Source of the DNA: Halothiobacillus sp045689735
GTDB lineage: Bacteria; Pseudomonadota; Gammaproteobacteria; Halothiobacillales; Halothiobacillaceae
Reading direction: 5' to 3'
NCBI RefSeq assembly: GCF_045689735.1
Contig: NZ_CP142685.1
Span: 310,001 to 374,000 of the forward strand
Length of the DNA stretch: 64,000 nucleotides
The notes under the pieces are model-generated. The model saw nothing but the letters and a program-made list of their open reading frames with translations, did no database searches and had not been told where the DNA came from. The first letter of the stretch is position 1; each line of letters begins with the position of its first letter. Made by a program: the position numbers and the translations under genes. Positions 26,342 through 34,424 of the stretch are shown piece by piece.

Positions 26342-26376
26342 TTTGGGGCTTTCTGGCTTAAAGTCGGAAATTGTCC

Positions 26377-26405
26377 TTGTCATCCCCCTGAGCTTTGGCT
26401 AGAAT
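26377..26405 (+). promoter_or_regulatory. Promoter P2 of rplM-rpsI
   Basis: -35 TTGTCA (26377-26382), exactly 17 bases, -10 TAGAAT (26400-26405). It lies 56 bases before the rplM ATG and downstream of the terminator, so it can drive the ribosomal operon independently. Confidence 0.75.
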
Positions 26406-26461
26406 CGCCGCCTCTTTGAATCCAAAGCCACTTTTCTGCTTCGTTGGGAGCTTGAAATCTA

Positions 26462-26890
26462 ATGAAAACTTTTTCTGCCAAGTCGGCTGAAGTCAAGCGC
26501 GACTGGTTCGTGATCGACGCCTCAGGCAAGACCCTGGGTCGCCTGGCGACGGAAGTCGCGCGTCGTCTGCGGGGTAAGCACAAAGCCGAGTTCACGCCGC
26601 ATGTCGATACGGGTGATTACATCATCATCGTCAATGCCAAGGATGTAAAAGTCACGGGCAATAAGTCGCAAGACAAGATGTATCACTTCCACACCGGCTT
26701 TGTGGGGAACATGAAGCATTTCACCTTTGAAAAGCTCATCGAACGCTCCCCCGAGCGCGTGATCGAGCTGGCGGTCAAAGGCATGTTGCCGAAGAACCCC
26801 CTGGGTCGTGAAATGTACCGCAAGCTTAAGGTGTATGCCGGTAGCGAGCATAATCACGCGGCGCAGCAACCCAAGCCGCTTGAGATCTGA
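26462..26890 (+). CDS. rplM: Ribosomal protein uL13
   Basis: 142 residues. An early-assembly protein of the 50S subunit. Family sequence throughout: MKTFSAKSAEVKRDWFVIDA, GKTLGRLATEVARRLRGKHK, VTGNKSQDKMYHFHTGF, VKGMLPKNPLGREMYRKLKV and YAGSEHNHAAQQP. GGGAG precedes the ATG. Co-transcribed with rpsI, 13 bases apart. Confidence 0.99.
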   Translation: MKTFSAKSAEVKRDWFVIDASGKTLGRLATEVARRLRGKHKAEFTPHVDTGDYIIIVNAKDVKVTGNKSQDKMYHFHTGFVGNMKHFTFEKLIERSPERVIELAVKGMLPKNPLGREMYRKLKVYAGSEHNHAAQQPKPLEI

Positions 26891-26903
26891 TCGGAGAATC
26901 ATC

Positions 26904-27296
26904 ATGGCAGTCACCCAAAATTACGGTACCGGCCGTCGCAAAACCTCAGCGGCTCGGGTGTTCCTGCGCCCAGGCAATGGCGCAATCACCATCAACGGCA
27001 AATCGATTGACGACTTCTTTGGTCGTGAGACTGCACGCATGGTCGTGCGTCAGCCGTTGGAGCTTCTGGAAGTCGGTAACCGTTTCGATGTATTCGTCAC
27101 CGTCGCCGGGGGTGGCCCCAGCGGTCAGTCTGGCGCGATCCGCCATGGGCTGACCCGTGCCCTGATCGAATTTGACGAATCATTCCGCGGCAAGCTGCGC
27201 GAAGCAGGGTTTGTGACCCGCGATGCGCGGGAAGTCGAGCGGAAGAAAGTCGGTTTGCGCAAAGCCCGCCGCGCGGTGCAGTTCTCCAAGCGCTGA
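26904..27296 (+). CDS. rpsI: Ribosomal protein uS9
   Basis: 130 residues. A 30S head protein whose C-terminal tail contacts P-site tRNA. Signatures: NYGTGRRKTSAARVFLRPG, VTVAGGGPSGQSGAIRHGL, and the basic tail KKVGLRKARRAVQFSKR ending in the universal SKR. Shine-Dalgarno CGGAG. Followed by a terminator. Confidence 0.99.
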   Translation: MAVTQNYGTGRRKTSAARVFLRPGNGAITINGKSIDDFFGRETARMVVRQPLELLEVGNRFDVFVTVAGGGPSGQSGAIRHGLTRALIEFDESFRGKLREAGFVTRDAREVERKKVGLRKARRAVQFSKR

Positions 27297-27330
27297 TCCT
27301 TTCTCGCGGCTCGAAGCCCAAAGCGAACAA

Positions 27331-27364
27331 CCCCCGGCAATTGTCGGGGGTTTTCGTTTTTTTC
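27331..27364 (+). terminator. Terminator of rplM-rpsI
   Basis: CCCCCG (27331-27336), loop, CGGGGG (27345-27350), then TTTTCGTTTTTTT. Strong Rho-independent terminator 35 bases after rpsI. Confidence 0.93.
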
Positions 27365-27471
27365 ACTCCGGACTTGAGTTGTGTTGGATCCAGTCTGCCC
27401 CTGGGCTGCGTTCGAGACTTCTTTCTGGCTTGCTGATCGGGGGCTATGTGAATGTTCCTATCGCCTGAGGC

Positions 27472-28056
27472 TCAGCCGCCGACAGTCCGCGTAGCGGGAT
27501 GGCGGTCGGCTGCAGCGATTTGTTGAGCACCAGCGCCCACTTGCGCGAGAATGAACGCTACGCGCTCCTGAACCGAAACCTTTGGCAAAACGCAAGTTTC
27601 GTACCCTGATTGAACATACGCTGCGATTGTTGGCACATAGGACTTGGCAGCCCTGTCGAAGCTATGTGTGCGCTCGTGATCGCGCACGTAAATCTCTGGC
27701 CACGGCTCTGCCACGAATACCGTTCTGGCATAACGGCACTGTGCAGCTACTTGGCAATTCGACTCGCTTGAGTTCAAAAGCCGTAGCCATTCGGGGATGC
27801 CGCGATCAAAGAACACAGGTGTTTGGAGAGACTTGGCCACTTCATAGTCTTGGATGCTGCGGGCAAGAACTGCTTCCATGAATGCAGTGCGATCCGTTAT
27901 AGGTAGAGTTTTGCCATTGCACCCCAATTGTTCGCGCATGAAGGCTAATGCTGCTTCTGGAACGGTGGAGTATCCCAGCTCGCCCAGCGCAGCTATGAGT
28001 GTTGATTTACCAGATCCAGACGCGCCGGTGATGACGTGAAAATGTTGGTTACTCAT
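27472..28056 (-). CDS. Predicted P-loop ATPase (AAA_28-type)
   Basis: 194 residues from the ATG at 28056. The P-loop is ITGASGSGKSTLI (about residues 9-21). FFDRGIPEWLRLL near residue 100 matches the FDRGxPD motif of the AAA_28 family of predicted ATPases/kinases. The basic region RDHERTHSFDRAAK could be a lid. It may phosphorylate a small molecule or nucleotide, but no substrate is known for this family. Composition is visibly richer in A/T than neighbouring genes, and it stands alone between rpsI and the cytochrome gene, which suggests acquisition by transfer. The start was set at MSNQHFHVITG; an upstream start would add an unrelated 18-residue leader. Confidence 0.78.
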   Translation of the reverse strand: MSNQHFHVITGASGSGKSTLIAALGELGYSTVPEAALAFMREQLGCNGKTLPITDRTAFMEAVLARSIQDYEVAKSLQTPVFFDRGIPEWLRLLNSSESNCQVAAQCRYARTVFVAEPWPEIYVRDHERTHSFDRAAKSYVPTIAAYVQSGYETCVLPKVSVQERVAFILAQVGAGAQQIAAADRHPATRTVGG

Positions 28057-28164
28057 GATACAGCTTCTGCCCAGCGCCTTATGGGAACCCGTAGTGCTCG
28101 TAAGGAGCAAGAAATCCGATATTGCCGACTCGTGCGATAGGCCATAACATCACTAAGTTTGTGG

Positions 28165-28875
28165 TTATTTCAGGCCAAGCCACTGCGCCACGAGCGGTGC
28201 GTGGCTGTGCAGCAGGTACCAGGCTGTGACTCCGAATCCTGCGGCGATGAGAAAGGCAATCCAGCCGGCAAAGCGCGGGTTGGGATTGAGCACTTTTTCA
28301 TCGGCTTGCAGTCTGCGCTGGCCGGTGATCATCGCCTGCACCAGCGGTTCTTTTTTCTTGAATTGATAAAACGCGATGGCCACGAGATGCAGGGCGATCA
28401 ACGCCAGCAACACATAAAAATTGATTTGGTGGATCGCACTCATCAGATCCTGCATTCGTTCGGAAACATAATCGGACAAGGGGCCTTCGTTGTAGATCTG
28501 GTCATTGGCAAAGAGTCCGGTGACCAGTTGTACGAGGATTGAGGTGAGCATGGCCAGCACAGACAGGGCGCCCAGCGGATTATGACCCAGCCAGACGCCG
28601 GTTTTGGGTTGCTTGAGATAGGCAAGAATACTGCGCGGGCATTTGACGAACTGCGTAAAACGCGCGGTGTCGCTGCCGATGACGCCCCAGACCAGACGAA
28701 ATACGATCAGTCCCAGCAGCGCCAGGCCGATCGCCATATGCAGGCCGAGCCGGTCGAGGACATCGGCGGTCAGCCACATGGCGAAAATTCCGATGACCAG
28801 CAGCCAGTGAAACAGGCGGATGGGCAGATCCCAGACTTTGATATGGCGCGGCTTGGCGGGGGTGGGGTTGGACAC
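28165..28875 (-). CDS. Cytochrome b561 / Ni-Fe hydrogenase-type b-haem protein
   Basis: 236 residues with four to five membrane helices. WDLPIRLFHWLLVIGIFAMW starts helix 1 and supplies a haem-ligand histidine; HMAIGLALLGLIVFRLVWG is helix 2. Further histidines lie in SAIHQINFYVLLALIALHLV. An extra C-terminal helix is AGWIAFLIAAGFGVTAWYLL. This is the cytochrome_B_N/CybB family, which passes electrons between quinones and a periplasmic or membrane partner, often a cytochrome c. The partner is not encoded nearby. The start is GTG at 28875 with GGGAG upstream. A partial MITE lies between it and acs. Confidence 0.88.
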   Translation of the reverse strand: MSNPTPAKPRHIKVWDLPIRLFHWLLVIGIFAMWLTADVLDRLGLHMAIGLALLGLIVFRLVWGVIGSDTARFTQFVKCPRSILAYLKQPKTGVWLGHNPLGALSVLAMLTSILVQLVTGLFANDQIYNEGPLSDYVSERMQDLMSAIHQINFYVLLALIALHLVAIAFYQFKKKEPLVQAMITGQRRLQADEKVLNPNPRFAGWIAFLIAAGFGVTAWYLLHSHAPLVAQWLGLK

Positions 28876-28916
28876 GGTGTTCTCCCGGTGAAACGAATGA
28901 ATAGATTGGATAAGAG

Positions 28917-28989
28917 AAAGCGCTGATTTATCCAGCGCTTCCGGTTTGGGTCAAGGATGCCTCAAGGCGAGAATGACGCAAGTCGTTGG
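28917..28989. mobile_element. Truncated, decayed copy of the fleQ-upstream MITE
   Basis: Aligns by eye with the left half of the element at 46498: AGCGCTGATT... palindrome, then CAGCGCTTCC, TTGGG, GGATGCC-CAA and AAGTCGTTG in the same order and spacing, with scattered substitutions and small indels. The right half is missing. It lies between acs and the cytochrome gene, where its hairpins could affect read-through from acs. Confidence 0.72.
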
Positions 28990-29023
28990 GTTTTTCGCGC
29001 CCTTGGGCACCCTTGATTCTGGC

Positions 29024-30976
29024 TTATTTGCCGAGCAACTGCTCAAGGATCGCCGGGTTCTCTAGGGTGGAGACATCCCCTTGCGGCAGTTCGCCGATGG
29101 CAATACCGCGCAGCAGGCGGCGCATGATCTTGCCGGAGCGGGTTTTGGGCAGGTTGTCGCCGAAGCGGATGTCGTCCGGTTTGGCGATGGGGCCGATTTG
29201 TTCGGCCACCCAGTCGCGCAGGGTATTGACCATGGCCTCGGCCTCGGCACCCTGCGGGCGCTCGCCCTTGCAGACGACGAAGGCGACGACCGCCTCGCCT
29301 TTGATCTCATGCGGTTTGCCGACCACAGCCGCTTCGGCGACTTTGGGATGGGCGACCAGGGCGGATTCGATTTCCATGGTGCCGAGGCGATGGCCGGAGA
29401 CATTCAGCACATCGTCGATGCGCCCCATGATCCAGAAATAGCCATCGTCATCGCGCCGAGCGGAATCCCCCGCGAGGTAGTAGCCCTTGAGTTTTTCGGG
29501 GAAATAGCTGCGCGCGAAGCGGGCGTCATCGCCCCAGATGGTGCGGATCATCGACGGCCAGGGTTTTTTGATGACGAGATTGCCGCCCTGGTTGTGACCG
29601 ACCGGGTTGCCTTCGTCATCGACGATGTCGGCGATGATGCCGGGCAGGGGCAGGGTGCAGGAGCCCGGTTTGGTGGCGATCGCGCCGGGCAGTGGGGCGA
29701 TCATGTGCGCGCCGGTTTCGGTTTGCCACCAGGTGTCGGCGATCGGGCAGCGCTCAGCGCCGATCACGCGGTGATACCACATCCAGGCTTCCGGATTGAT
29801 GGGCTCGCCCACCGTGCCGAGCAGCCGCAGGCTGGTGAGATCGTATTGCGCTGGAATGGCATCCCCGAGTTTCATCAGCGCGCGAATGGCCGTGGGCGCG
29901 GTGTAGAACACGCTCACCTTGTGCCGCTCGATCATCTGCCAGAAGCGGCCGCCATCGGGATAAGACGGGATACCCTCGAACATCACCTGGGTGACGCCGA
30001 GCGCCAGCGGCCCGTAGGTGACATAGCTGTGGCCGGTGATCCAGCCCACATCCGCCGTACACCAGTACACATCGTCGTCGGTGAGATCGAACACCCAGGC
30101 ATTGGTCATGCAGGCGTTGACGAGAAAACCGCCGGTGCTGTGCTGCACGCCCTTCGGTTTGCCCGTCGAGCCGGAGGTGTAGAGTAAAAATAACGGGTGT
30201 TCGGCCTCGACCATGACCGGCGGGCAGGTGCTGGGTTGGGCGGCGGTCAGGGTGGCCCAGGCAATATCCCGACCTTCGGTCAGGCAGGCGTTGCCAATTC
30301 GTTCGTACACCACCACTTTTTCGACGGAGGGGCAGCCAGCTTCGATCGCTTTATCCACCGCAGCTTTGAGCGGCACGGCGCGGCCGCCGCGCATCCCGCC
30401 ATCGGCGGTGATGATCAGTCGAGCGCCGGTATCGTTGATCCGGTCGCGCAGCGCCTCGGCGGAAAAGCCGCCGAACACCACGGAGTGAATCGCCCCGATG
30501 CGCGCGCAGGCGAGCATGGCGATGGACGCTTCGGGAATCATCGGCATGTAGATGATGACGCGATCGCCCTGGGCGATGCCGAGCGAGCGGAGGCCGTTGG
30601 CCAGTTGGGCGACCTGATCATGCAATTGTTGATAGCTGATATGGCGCACGCTGCCGTCATCCGCTTCGGCGATGAGCGCGATCTTGTTCGCCTTGGTGGG
30701 CAGATGGCGGTCGATGCAGTTGACGGAGGCATTCAGCCGCCCTTCGGTGAACCAGCGGTAGTGCGGTGCGCGGTGGGCATCCAGCACGGTGGAGAACGGA
30801 GTGTCCCAAGTGACGAATTCGCGGGCGAGCCGTGCCCAGAACCCTTCATAATCCGCCTCGGCTTCCGCAACCAGGCGATCATAGGCGGCCTTGCTGTCAA
30901 TGCGCGCCCGGGCAGAAAAAGCGGGGTTCGGCGGGAAAATTCGGTTTTCCGTTAAGATAGATTCCAGATTGCTCAT
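29024..30976 (-). CDS. acs: Acetyl-CoA synthetase (AMP-forming)
   Basis: 650 residues, full length. Activates acetate to acetyl-CoA via acetyl-AMP in the cytosol. Motifs: LYTSGSTGKPKGVQHSTGGF (ATP-binding A3), ADVGWITGHSYVTYGPL, ADTWWQTETGAHMIAPLPG (A5), SGHRLGTMEIESALVAHPKV, and the C-terminal PKTRSGKIMRRLLRGIA holding the lysine that is reversibly acetylated in this family. ATG at 30976. The left terminal repeat of a putative MITE begins only 32 bases upstream, so its promoter must lie in or beyond that element. Confidence 0.97.
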   Translation of the reverse strand: MSNLESILTENRIFPPNPAFSARARIDSKAAYDRLVAEAEADYEGFWARLAREFVTWDTPFSTVLDAHRAPHYRWFTEGRLNASVNCIDRHLPTKANKIALIAEADDGSVRHISYQQLHDQVAQLANGLRSLGIAQGDRVIIYMPMIPEASIAMLACARIGAIHSVVFGGFSAEALRDRINDTGARLIITADGGMRGGRAVPLKAAVDKAIEAGCPSVEKVVVYERIGNACLTEGRDIAWATLTAAQPSTCPPVMVEAEHPLFLLYTSGSTGKPKGVQHSTGGFLVNACMTNAWVFDLTDDDVYWCTADVGWITGHSYVTYGPLALGVTQVMFEGIPSYPDGGRFWQMIERHKVSVFYTAPTAIRALMKLGDAIPAQYDLTSLRLLGTVGEPINPEAWMWYHRVIGAERCPIADTWWQTETGAHMIAPLPGAIATKPGSCTLPLPGIIADIVDDEGNPVGHNQGGNLVIKKPWPSMIRTIWGDDARFARSYFPEKLKGYYLAGDSARRDDDGYFWIMGRIDDVLNVSGHRLGTMEIESALVAHPKVAEAAVVGKPHEIKGEAVVAFVVCKGERPQGAEAEAMVNTLRDWVAEQIGPIAKPDDIRFGDNLPKTRSGKIMRRLLRGIAIGELPQGDVSTLENPAILEQLLGK

Positions 30977-31007
30977 CGTAAAACTCTTGCGCGGCGCGGT
31001 AAAAACG

Positions 31008-31276
31008 AGTGTAGTGAATCACGCTTGTTGGTACATTCAGCGAGTCCCTGAGTAGTCAGCCGCAAGGCGTGGTTTCGCAGGAATAGCCGGGACTATTTCA
31101 AGAAACCGCAACGCAGCGGATGGCCGCTCAGGGGCTCGCCCGCAGGGAGCCACCCCAAGACGCCATGACGGCGTTGCGGCGTTTGACCATAGAGCCCACT
31201 ATGGCCTGCACACCGCGCCTTGTCCTGGCATCTTGGAGCGGCTCTGAAAGTGCCAGCAAGCGTGATTCACTACACT
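31008..31276. mobile_element. Putative MITE with 33-bp terminal inverted repeats
   Basis: Non-coding 269-bp element filling most of the gap between divergent acs and moxR. The ends are inverted copies: 31008-31040 (beginning AGTGTAGTGAATCACGCTTG) and 31244-31276, differing at three of 33 positions. The interior contains further short palindromes, such as GGTTTC/GAAACC around 31070-31105 and CCATAG/CTATGG around 31188-31204. I see no open frame that makes sense and no clear target duplication. The parent transposon is not recognised. Confidence 0.75.
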
Positions 31277-31339
31277 GGGCAGTGATTCTGCCAAAAGCCG
31301 CCCGATTAAGGAAACGCCGCGCGGCGCTGGAAAAACGAA

Positions 31340-32386
31340 ATGTCTGATGATTCCCTGCCGGGCTTCCGCCCGATGGCGCTGCATGCGCTGCTGATCGATG
31401 CCTTGGCGGCGCCGGAGTCGGCGGTGCCGATCATGATCTGGGGCGCGCCGGGCATCGGCAAATCGGCGATCGTTCGCCAAGCCGCTGCCGCCTGTGGTGT
31501 GCCGGTGATCGACCTCCGGCTCTCCCAGCTCGAACCGACTGATCTGCGCGGCATTCCCGTGCATGAGCAGGGGCGTGTGCGTTGGGTGCCGCCCGATGAA
31601 TTGCCGCAGGCGGAACGGGATGGTGCCCGGGGTGTTCTGTTTCTCGATGAAATCAATGCGGCACCACCGCCAGTCGCGGCCAGTGCCTATCAGTTGATTC
31701 TCGACCGGCGTCTGGGCGCGTATGCCTTGCCCCCCGGCTGGATTCTCGTCGCGGCGGGCAATCGCTTGAGCGACCACGGCATTACCTTTGTCATGCCTGC
31801 GCCGCTGGCGAACCGGTTCATGCACCTCTCGCTGGTCGTGGCGGTGGAACAATGGCTCGACTGGGCGCAGTCGGCGGGGATCGATCAGCGCATCCAGGCG
31901 TTTGTGCGCGCCGAGCCGCAGTGGCTGAGTGTTTTCCCGGCCGATGCCGACACCGTCGCCTTCCCCAGCCCGCGCAGTTGGGCATTTGCCAGCCGGATGC
32001 TCGCCGCGCATGAGGACTGGAGCGATTCGGCAGAAGCCTTGGTGGCCGGATGCGTTGGCAAGCAGGCCGCCGCCGCCCTCGCGCAGTGGGTGGCGGGTAC
32101 GGGGGCGGTACGGCGCTGGTTGACCGATGAAAATGCCTTTCCCGCCGGGATGCCGCTGGAGGCACAGATCGAGGCCAGTCGGGCGATTCTGAGCGCCGTG
32201 CGTGCCGGGTCGCTGTCGCTGGCGGAAGCCCTTGCACTGGCGGAACGACTGCCCGAGCCGCCGCTCGCCTTTGGTCTGGTCGAGCAATTGCACGAACTCG
32301 CGGGGGATCGCCTCTTCGATGAACCGGCGTTTTCTGCCTGGGTGGCCGCCCGGGGCGATCAGTTGCCTCCGGGGATGGAGGGCTGA
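31340..32386 (+). CDS. MoxR-type AAA+ ATPase
   Basis: 348 residues. Walker A GAPGIGKSAIV (about 35-45), Walker B VLFLDEINAAPPPVAASAYQ, sensor 1 VAAGNRLSDHG, and an arginine finger-type region APLANRFMHL. MoxR ATPases act as chaperones with VWA-domain partners that bind metal ions, as in RavA/ViaA, CoxD-CoxE and NorQ-NorD. The partner gene begins two bases after its stop. Which client this pair matures is not clear from the window. Confidence 0.9.
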   Translation: MSDDSLPGFRPMALHALLIDALAAPESAVPIMIWGAPGIGKSAIVRQAAAACGVPVIDLRLSQLEPTDLRGIPVHEQGRVRWVPPDELPQAERDGARGVLFLDEINAAPPPVAASAYQLILDRRLGAYALPPGWILVAAGNRLSDHGITFVMPAPLANRFMHLSLVVAVEQWLDWAQSAGIDQRIQAFVRAEPQWLSVFPADADTVAFPSPRSWAFASRMLAAHEDWSDSAEALVAGCVGKQAAAALAQWVAGTGAVRRWLTDENAFPAGMPLEAQIEASRAILSAVRAGSLSLAEALALAERLPEPPLAFGLVEQLHELAGDRLFDEPAFSAWVAARGDQLPPGMEG

Positions 32387-32388
32387 CG

Positions 32389-33471
32389 GTGCGCTGGCAG
32401 GCCACCCTCGCCGCCTTGCAGGCAGAGTATCCCGCCTTGATGCGCGCATTGCCGCGCCGCGTGCATTGGGCCGCGCAGGGGGCGGGCGTGGGGCTATCGG
32501 CCGAAGCCGTGGTGCTGCGCCGCGACTGGCTTGATCGGGTGGATACTGCCCAACTGCGGGCGGCCGCACTGCATCTTGCCGCGCATGCGGCGTTGGGGCA
32601 CCGCCCTTGGCGCGTCGGGCGGGCACCGGTTTCTGCCGCGCTGGATGACGCGGTGCAGCAATTACTGCGGGGGCTGGCCGTGCCGGAGCCGTTGCTGTCC
32701 TGGCGGGGCGATCATCACGGCACTTGGCCGGGGGTGCCGGTGACCGAGCCGGGCGATGCGTGGATGGCGCGACCCGATGCGCTGCGCCGGTCGGCTGAAA
32801 CGGCGCGGGCGGACGGCGGGGACGAGGCCAATCCCGGTGAGATCGCGCCACCGCGACCGACGGCAACGGAGGATCTGGCCGCCGCGCCACAGTCTGCGGG
32901 GCGCGGCGCGGGCGCGGGTCGTGGCTCGGCGGGGAGGCCGCCGCCGACTAGCCCGACCGATTGGCGCGCGCTGTTGCGCCTGTGGTTGACCCGTCGGGCG
33001 TATCTTCGCTGGCAATTCGACCGTCCATCACGCCGTGCCGTGCCGCCGGTGTTGCTGCCAAGGCTCGGCGGTCGGCAGCTTGCGCTGGTGCTGGCGGTCG
33101 ATGTGAGTGGTTCGATTGATCCGGTCTGGATCGCGCAGTTCCTGATGGAAGCCGAGCGGTTGCGTGGGCAGTTTCCCATGTCCTTGCGGCTGGTTACCTG
33201 CGACAACCGCATTCACGAAGACCGCCCATGGAATTCGATGCCCCGCATCGATGGCTTTGCGGGTGGTGGCGGGACGGATTTCCGCCCCGTGTTTGCGCGG
33301 GTGGCCGAGGATGCGGCGGTCGATGCGCTGGTGTATTGCACGGATCTGTTCGGCACCTGGCCTGTGCATCCGCCCCGTTTCCCGGTATTTTGGCTCGTGC
33401 CGCAACAGGCGGGGGGCGGGCAACGCCCCATGCCGCCGTTTGGCACCGTGTTGTGGATGAATGCGGCATGA
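32389..33471 (+). CDS. VWA-like domain protein (DUF2201-type), partner of MoxR
   Basis: 360 residues, GTG start at 32389. The N-terminal half is a degenerate metallopeptidase-like region (LAAHAALGHRPWRVG, where an HExxH would be expected, is degenerate). A proline/alanine-rich linker spans about 145-190. The C-terminal VWA-like domain has a MIDAS-like DVSGSIDPVW (about residue 240) and GGGGTDFRPVF. This matches the DUF2201 arrangement. The ATGA overlap with xerD and 2-base spacing from moxR indicate one operon. Confidence 0.83.
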   Translation: MRWQATLAALQAEYPALMRALPRRVHWAAQGAGVGLSAEAVVLRRDWLDRVDTAQLRAAALHLAAHAALGHRPWRVGRAPVSAALDDAVQQLLRGLAVPEPLLSWRGDHHGTWPGVPVTEPGDAWMARPDALRRSAETARADGGDEANPGEIAPPRPTATEDLAAAPQSAGRGAGAGRGSAGRPPPTSPTDWRALLRLWLTRRAYLRWQFDRPSRRAVPPVLLPRLGGRQLALVLAVDVSGSIDPVWIAQFLMEAERLRGQFPMSLRLVTCDNRIHEDRPWNSMPRIDGFAGGGGTDFRPVFARVAEDAAVDALVYCTDLFGTWPVHPPRFPVFWLVPQQAGGGQRPMPPFGTVLWMNAA

Positions 33472-34379
33472 ATCCGGCTCAACCCGACCCCGTATCGCCG
33501 CAAGACGCGGCGCTGATCGATGCCTTCGTGCAGGCGCTCTGGCTGGAAGAAGGCTTGAGCACGCACACCCAATCGGCGTACCGCAGCGATCTGCGTTTGA
33601 CGGCTCGCGCCCTGCCTTGCCCTTTGTGGCAAGCCGAGGCGACGGCTTTGGGGCTTGTGCTCTCCGCGCGGCTCAATACCGGGCAAACCAGCCGCTCCGT
33701 TGCGCGTCAGCGCGCCGCCTTGCGGCGGTTTTTTGCCTGGTTGCGCCGCGAAGGGCATCGGGCGGATGACCCGATGACGAGCATTCCGGCACCGCGTCTG
33801 CCGCGCGCCTTGCCGCAGAGTTTGACCGAGGCGGAAGTCGAACGGCTGCTGCAGGCGCCGGTCGTGACCGAGGTCTTGGGTTTGCGCGATCGTGCCATGC
33901 TGGAGCTGTTGTATGCCACCGGCTTACGGGTTTCGGAACTGATCGGCCTGTCCTTCGGTCAGATTAGCTTGGCGCAGGGGGTGGTGCGGGTGACCGGCAA
34001 GGGCAATAAAGATCGGCTCGTTCCCTTGGGCGACGAGGCGGCACACTGGCTGGCGCGTTATCTGCAGACGGCGCGCCCGGCCTTGCTTGGGTCGCGACAG
34101 ACTGCGAGCGTGTTCGTGACCGAGCGCGGTGAGGCGATGACCCGTCAGGCGTTCTGGTATCGCATCAAGGCGCATGCCCGCCAGGCCGGTTTGTCGCAGT
34201 TGCCCTCACCCCACACCCTGCGTCACGCGTTTGCCACGCACCTGCTGAATCACGGCGCGGATTTGCGCGCGTTGCAGATGTTGCTTGGCCATGCGGATTT
34301 ATCGACGACCCAGATTTACACCCATGTGGCCACGGCGCGTTTGAAAATGCTGCATGCCGCCCACCATCCCCGGGGATAG
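33468..34379 (+). CDS. xerD: Tyrosine recombinase XerD
   Basis: 303 residues. With XerC it resolves chromosome dimers at dif. The N-terminal core-binding domain (DAFVQALWLEEGLSTHTQSA) is followed by the catalytic domain with its full residue set: Arg in LLYATGLRVSELIGL, Lys in VTGKGNKDRLVPLG, His-x-x-Arg in HTLRHAFATHLL, and His plus the nucleophile Tyr in LGHADLSTTQIYTHV. VSELIGLSFGQISLAQGVVRV is closer to XerD than XerC. Its ATG overlaps the VWA stop. dsbC follows, the same xerD-dsbC neighbourhood seen in E. coli. Confidence 0.94.
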   Translation: MNPAQPDPVSPQDAALIDAFVQALWLEEGLSTHTQSAYRSDLRLTARALPCPLWQAEATALGLVLSARLNTGQTSRSVARQRAALRRFFAWLRREGHRADDPMTSIPAPRLPRALPQSLTEAEVERLLQAPVVTEVLGLRDRAMLELLYATGLRVSELIGLSFGQISLAQGVVRVTGKGNKDRLVPLGDEAAHWLARYLQTARPALLGSRQTASVFVTERGEAMTRQAFWYRIKAHARQAGLSQLPSPHTLRHAFATHLLNHGADLRALQMLLGHADLSTTQIYTHVATARLKMLHAAHHPRG

Positions 34380-34424
34380 GCTATGCTTGTCCACCGATTT
34401 GACCGAGCCCGCCAGAGAGACTTT

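Noticed and set aside
31199..32890. Long minus-strand open frame opposite moxR and the VWA gene
   Set aside because: Arg/Pro/His-rich translation typical of a shadow frame in GC-rich coding DNA. The plus-strand genes have clear domains.
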